Positions 11,881-13,476 of a stretch of DNA of 13,476 bases are shown here, piece by piece. Source of the DNA: Baffinella frigidus (Eukaryota; Cryptophyceae; Cryptomonadales; Baffinellaceae); NCBI GenBank assembly GCA_026770585.1, contig MU647252.1, positions 143,685 to 157,160 of the forward strand. The letters are read 5' to 3'. The notes under the pieces are model-generated. The model was not told where the DNA came from, did not search any database, and was given only the letters and a program-made list of their open reading frames with translations. Position numbers and translations under genes: made by a program. Numbering within the stretch: position 1 is the first letter of the stretch; each line of letters begins with the position of its first letter.

Positions 11881-12111
11881 TTGTCGGGAATTAGTAACGG
11901 GCGCCCGGTGTGTCCTTTCCACGACTAGGGGTGCTAGGAACACGCAAGGCAGTCACGACCGACCGTCTGGCTTCGGCGTCCGTTCACGAGCCTGCCGGCG
12001 GGGCTGTTCCCGCGAGGCACACTGAACTATCCGCCAAAACACCCTCGGCCAGGGCGTCGATGTCGTTCCAGCCAGAGGAATGGTACCGTAAAGATCCGGG
12101 ATCCGACATCC

Positions 12112-12159
12112 TCCAGATCCTGGCATACATGAAATACCGCCTCCAATCCCGCTCGGTGC
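12112..12159 (+). repeat. Uninterrupted copy of repeat M (empty site for E6)
   Basis: CCAGATCCTGGCATACATGA, AATA and CCGCCTCCAATCCCGCTCGG form a continuous stretch. The same flanks occur at 12621-12644 and 12820-12842, separated by palindrome E6. The single TA here (12135-12136) is doubled there. Confidence 0.75.
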
Positions 12160-12292
12160 GTTCTCCCCCGCCCTGAGAGCAGGAGCAAATCGCTTTTTTC
12201 GATCCCCTTCATTTGCACTGGAGGTCGCCGGATTCCGACGACCTGTGGTACAAATCAGGGCTCTCGAGAATGTCGATTTGCTCCCACTCTGC

Positions 12293-12330
12293 GGGCTGGT
12301 GGGTGAGGTAGCAAGGACATCTACCAGCCC
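12293..12330. repeat. Hairpin GGGCTGGT / ACCAGCCC
   Basis: A perfect 8-bp stem (12293-12300 and 12323-12330) encloses a 22-nt loop, just before fold-back element J copy 2. Confidence 0.6.
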
Positions 12331-12345
12331 TCACTATAGAACTAA

Positions 12346-12491
12346 ATCTCATACGCAAACACTTATAATTTATAAACTGGATCCAATGAAATTTACTACA
12401 TATAACGATCTTTATTAGTAATAGTAAAGAAAACGTGTAGTAATTTTCATTGACATCAAGTTTATAAATTGTTAGTGTTTCCATATGAAAT
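12346..12491. mobile_element. Fold-back element J, copy 2, with ACTACAC core
   Basis: Outer arms 12346-12378 and 12459-12491 (TCTCATACGCAAACACTTAT, AATTTATAAACT). Inner arms are GAAATTTACTACAT (12388-12401) and GTGTAGTAATTTTC (12435-12448). The left half is nearly identical to 8129-8190. This copy has two arm copies instead of three. Its right end overlaps the start of the ATCGTCGATTTT arm at 12488. Confidence 0.8.
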
Positions 12492-12615
12492 CGTCGATTT
12501 TGGGTTGTAGATTTACCCTTGATTTACCCTCGCAGAGACCCCGGATCTGGGGTCTCTGCAAGGGTGAATCTCGAGTCTAAAATCGATGATTTGGTCCAAC
12601 CGGGAGGGTTGGTGG
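12488..12615. mobile_element. ATCGTCGATTTT-family fold-back with inner hairpin
   Basis: AAATCGTCGATTTT (12488-12501) pairs with AAAATCGATGATTT (12579-12592), followed by GGTCCAACCGGGAGGGTTGG, the arm of 5763-5911. Inside, 12521-12542 pairs with 12549-12570 (GCAGAGACCCC-GGATCT-GGGGTCTCTGC). The outer left arm is missing, apparently replaced by element J. Confidence 0.7.
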
Positions 12616-12642
12616 ATGCTACAGATCTTTGCGTACATGAAA

Positions 12643-12819
12643 TAGAGCGTTTGCGGTAATTGTTGTCCGTTTTTGACGTGCGGTTTTCCGGTTTTCTGGT
12701 TTTCGTTCGTACCAGAAGTGTCCATTTAAAATGTTTTACGCCCTTTACAACATTTAAGAAAAACGGAAAAACGGGAAACCGCACGACCAAAACGGACAGC
12801 AATTACCGCAAACGCTCTA
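12643..12819. mobile_element. TA-bounded fold-back element E6 with empty site
   Basis: Arms of about 58 bp (12642-12699 and 12763-12820; ATAGAGCGTTTGCGGTAATT, TGTCCGTTTT, CGTGCGGTTT) pair at close to 90 percent. TA lies at both edges. Deleting the element and one TA gives ACATGAAATA-TCGTCTCC, matching ACATGAAATA-CCGCCTCC at 12127-12144. The centre holds AAATGTT / AACATTT (12728-12734 and 12750-12756). It has no coding capacity. Confidence 0.85.
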
Positions 12820-12841
12820 TCGTCTCCAGCCCCGCGCGGTG

Positions 12842-12866
12842 CCCTAAACCCTAAACCCTAAACCCT
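12842..12866 (-). repeat. Short clean telomere-like array
   Basis: CCCTAAA occurs three times in perfect register followed by CCCTAAT, directly abutting the repeat M flank of E6 (GCGCGGTGC). This is the cleanest telomere-type run in the window but is still only about 3.5 units. Confidence 0.8.
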
Positions 12867-12918
12867 AATACCCCTCCAGTTCTCGCCTCTTTACTTTGTG
12901 AGTTGCCTTTTCCTCTAT

Positions 12919-13079
12919 GTTCATAGGCTAACGGACTAAAAATGGGGTAGTTGGCCCTACGGAATTGCCTACCGTAGGCCGTAGGGCTCCTATGACCAAA
13001 AAGTCCTAGGATTTTGGCCTACAGTAGGAGGTCCTAGGCAATGCCGTAGGCCTAACTACCCCATTATTAGTCCATGAAC
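12919..13079. mobile_element. Fold-back element H, copy 2
   Basis: Arms run GTTCATAGGCTAACGGACTA, AAATGGGGTAGTT, CCTACGGAATTGCCT and, at the right, AGGCAATGCCGTAGGCCTAA, CTACCCCATTATTAGTCC, ATGAACC. It is the same element as 6236-6395, sharing ATGGGGTAGTT, TTGGCCTAC-type inner stems and GGAGGTCCTAGGCAATGCC. The right terminus lacks about 8 bp present at the left (AGGCTAAC). Confidence 0.8.
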
Positions 13080-13139
13080 CTCTTAATGTGTCTTTTACTT
13101 TTTTTCAGTACTCTCGAGCCTGATACTTGGGGCCGCATT

Positions 13140-13350
13140 CCACTCGAGGCTAGAAATGTGACCATTTTAAAACTGGGATTCTTTTACAAGTGAAGGAAAA
13201 AAAGGTGGGTGTAGTAATTTTCAAAAAAATCGGGGCGTTTGATCACGTTACTGGGGGAATTCCCCCAGCTACGTGACCAACCTTGCCCGTGACTGGTACT
13301 AAATTTAACAACCCCGCATTTAAATTACTCCCTCTTCCAGCTTCGAGTGG
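13140..13350. repeat. Inverted repeat with EcoRI-centred palindrome
   Basis: CCACTCGAGGCT (13140-13151) pairs with AGCTTCGAGTGG (13339-13350) with one mismatch. Inside, GATCACGT (13241-13248) pairs with ACGTGACC (13271-13278) around the perfect 18-bp CTGGGGGAATTCCCCCAG (13251-13268). GTGTAGTAATTTTC (13209-13222) is a single unpaired copy of the ACTACAC core. Confidence 0.6.
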
Positions 13351-13373
13351 CTTGAGGCCGCATTCGATCTTCT

Positions 13374-13476
13374 TACCACGCCAGAGGGCTCGAAATATCC
13401 GCTTTTGACACCTTTCAGGGAAAATTTCCTGAATACTTAAGTCAACGACTCCAGATCTGGCGTGGATAAGGCGTCG
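13374..13476 (+). repeat. Repeat K, copy 2, cut by window end
   Basis: ACCACGCCAGAGGGCTCGAA, CTTTTGACACC, a hairpin TTCAGGGA-AAAT-TTCCTGAA-like, ACTTAAGTCAACG and CCAGATCTGGCGTGGATAAG correspond to 10431-10528. CCACGCCAGA (13376-13385) pairs with TCTGGCGTGG (13455-13464). Confidence 0.75.

Larger units (their letters stand above)
11609..12091. repeat. Three copies of repeat L (CAGGGCGTCGATG)
   Basis: Full copies at 11609-11653 and 12044-12091 share CAGGGCGTCGATGTC, TTCCAGCCAGAGGAA and GGTACCGTAA. A shortened copy is at 11810-11836 (TTCGGCCAGGGCGTCGATGG). On the minus strand all three read IDAL.E (DIDALVE, TIDALAE, DIDALAE), with few amino-acid changes and stops close by. They could be relics of coding sequence, but no family is recognised. 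Confidence 0.65.

Noticed and set aside
11910-12176. 88-codon plus-strand frame
   Set aside because: It crosses repeats L and M, and the parallel copies near 11609 and 12621 do not preserve it.

Overview
This looks like nuclear, intergenic or subtelomere-like DNA of a eukaryote, probably an alga, plant or other lineage with the TTTAGGG-type telomere. Short degenerate runs of TTTAGGG/CCCTAAA occur in both orientations, there is no bacterial-style packing of genes, and the only gene-like stretch carries GT-AG introns. I cannot name the species. I find no complete, recognisable protein gene in the window. Most open frames are short and run through palindromes or dispersed repeats.

The window is a dense mosaic of three kinds of repeat. 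(1) Non-autonomous fold-back elements of about 110-280 bp form long imperfect palindromes. Six with mutually unrelated ends are each bounded by TA: 611-795, 995-1186, 3483-3659, 3887-4094, 7417-7606 and 12643-12819. Further palindromes without TA borders lie at 3689-3838, 5081-5252, 5763-5911, 6236-6395, 6920-7055, 8127-8302, 8749-9022, 9079-9201, 9305-9416, 10718-10874, 11167-11305, 12346-12491 and 12919-13079. (2) Dispersed repeats of 40-180 bp occur in 2-4 copies in both orientations, for example 859-980 with 8486-8591 and 8744-8865; 1397-1532 with 7648-7787; 4310-4440 with 7235-7367; and 2699-3064 with 10604-10700. (3) Interstitial telomere-like tracts lie at 161-257, 1635-1670, 1921-1973, 2304-2525, 3238-3475 and 12842-12866.

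Several repeats preserve 'before and after' pairs. The dispersed copy at 12112-12159 is uninterrupted, while its relative at 12621-12842 is split by the 12643-12819 palindrome with TA on both sides. Likewise the repeat that is intact at 2704-2750 and 2888-2930 recurs at 3473-3852, split twice by two different palindromes. This indicates that the palindromes are mobile and shows part of their layering.

The one gene-like stretch is a GC-rich block at about 4401-5700 on the minus strand. Three short exons can be joined across canonical introns to give a charged, heptad-like, probably coiled-coil segment. Its last codons run into a dispersed repeat, and a palindrome at 5081-5252 cuts it off from a possible upstream exon, so it looks like a captured or decaying gene fragment. 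A degenerate tRNA-like sequence with pol III A and B boxes lies at 8035-8108.
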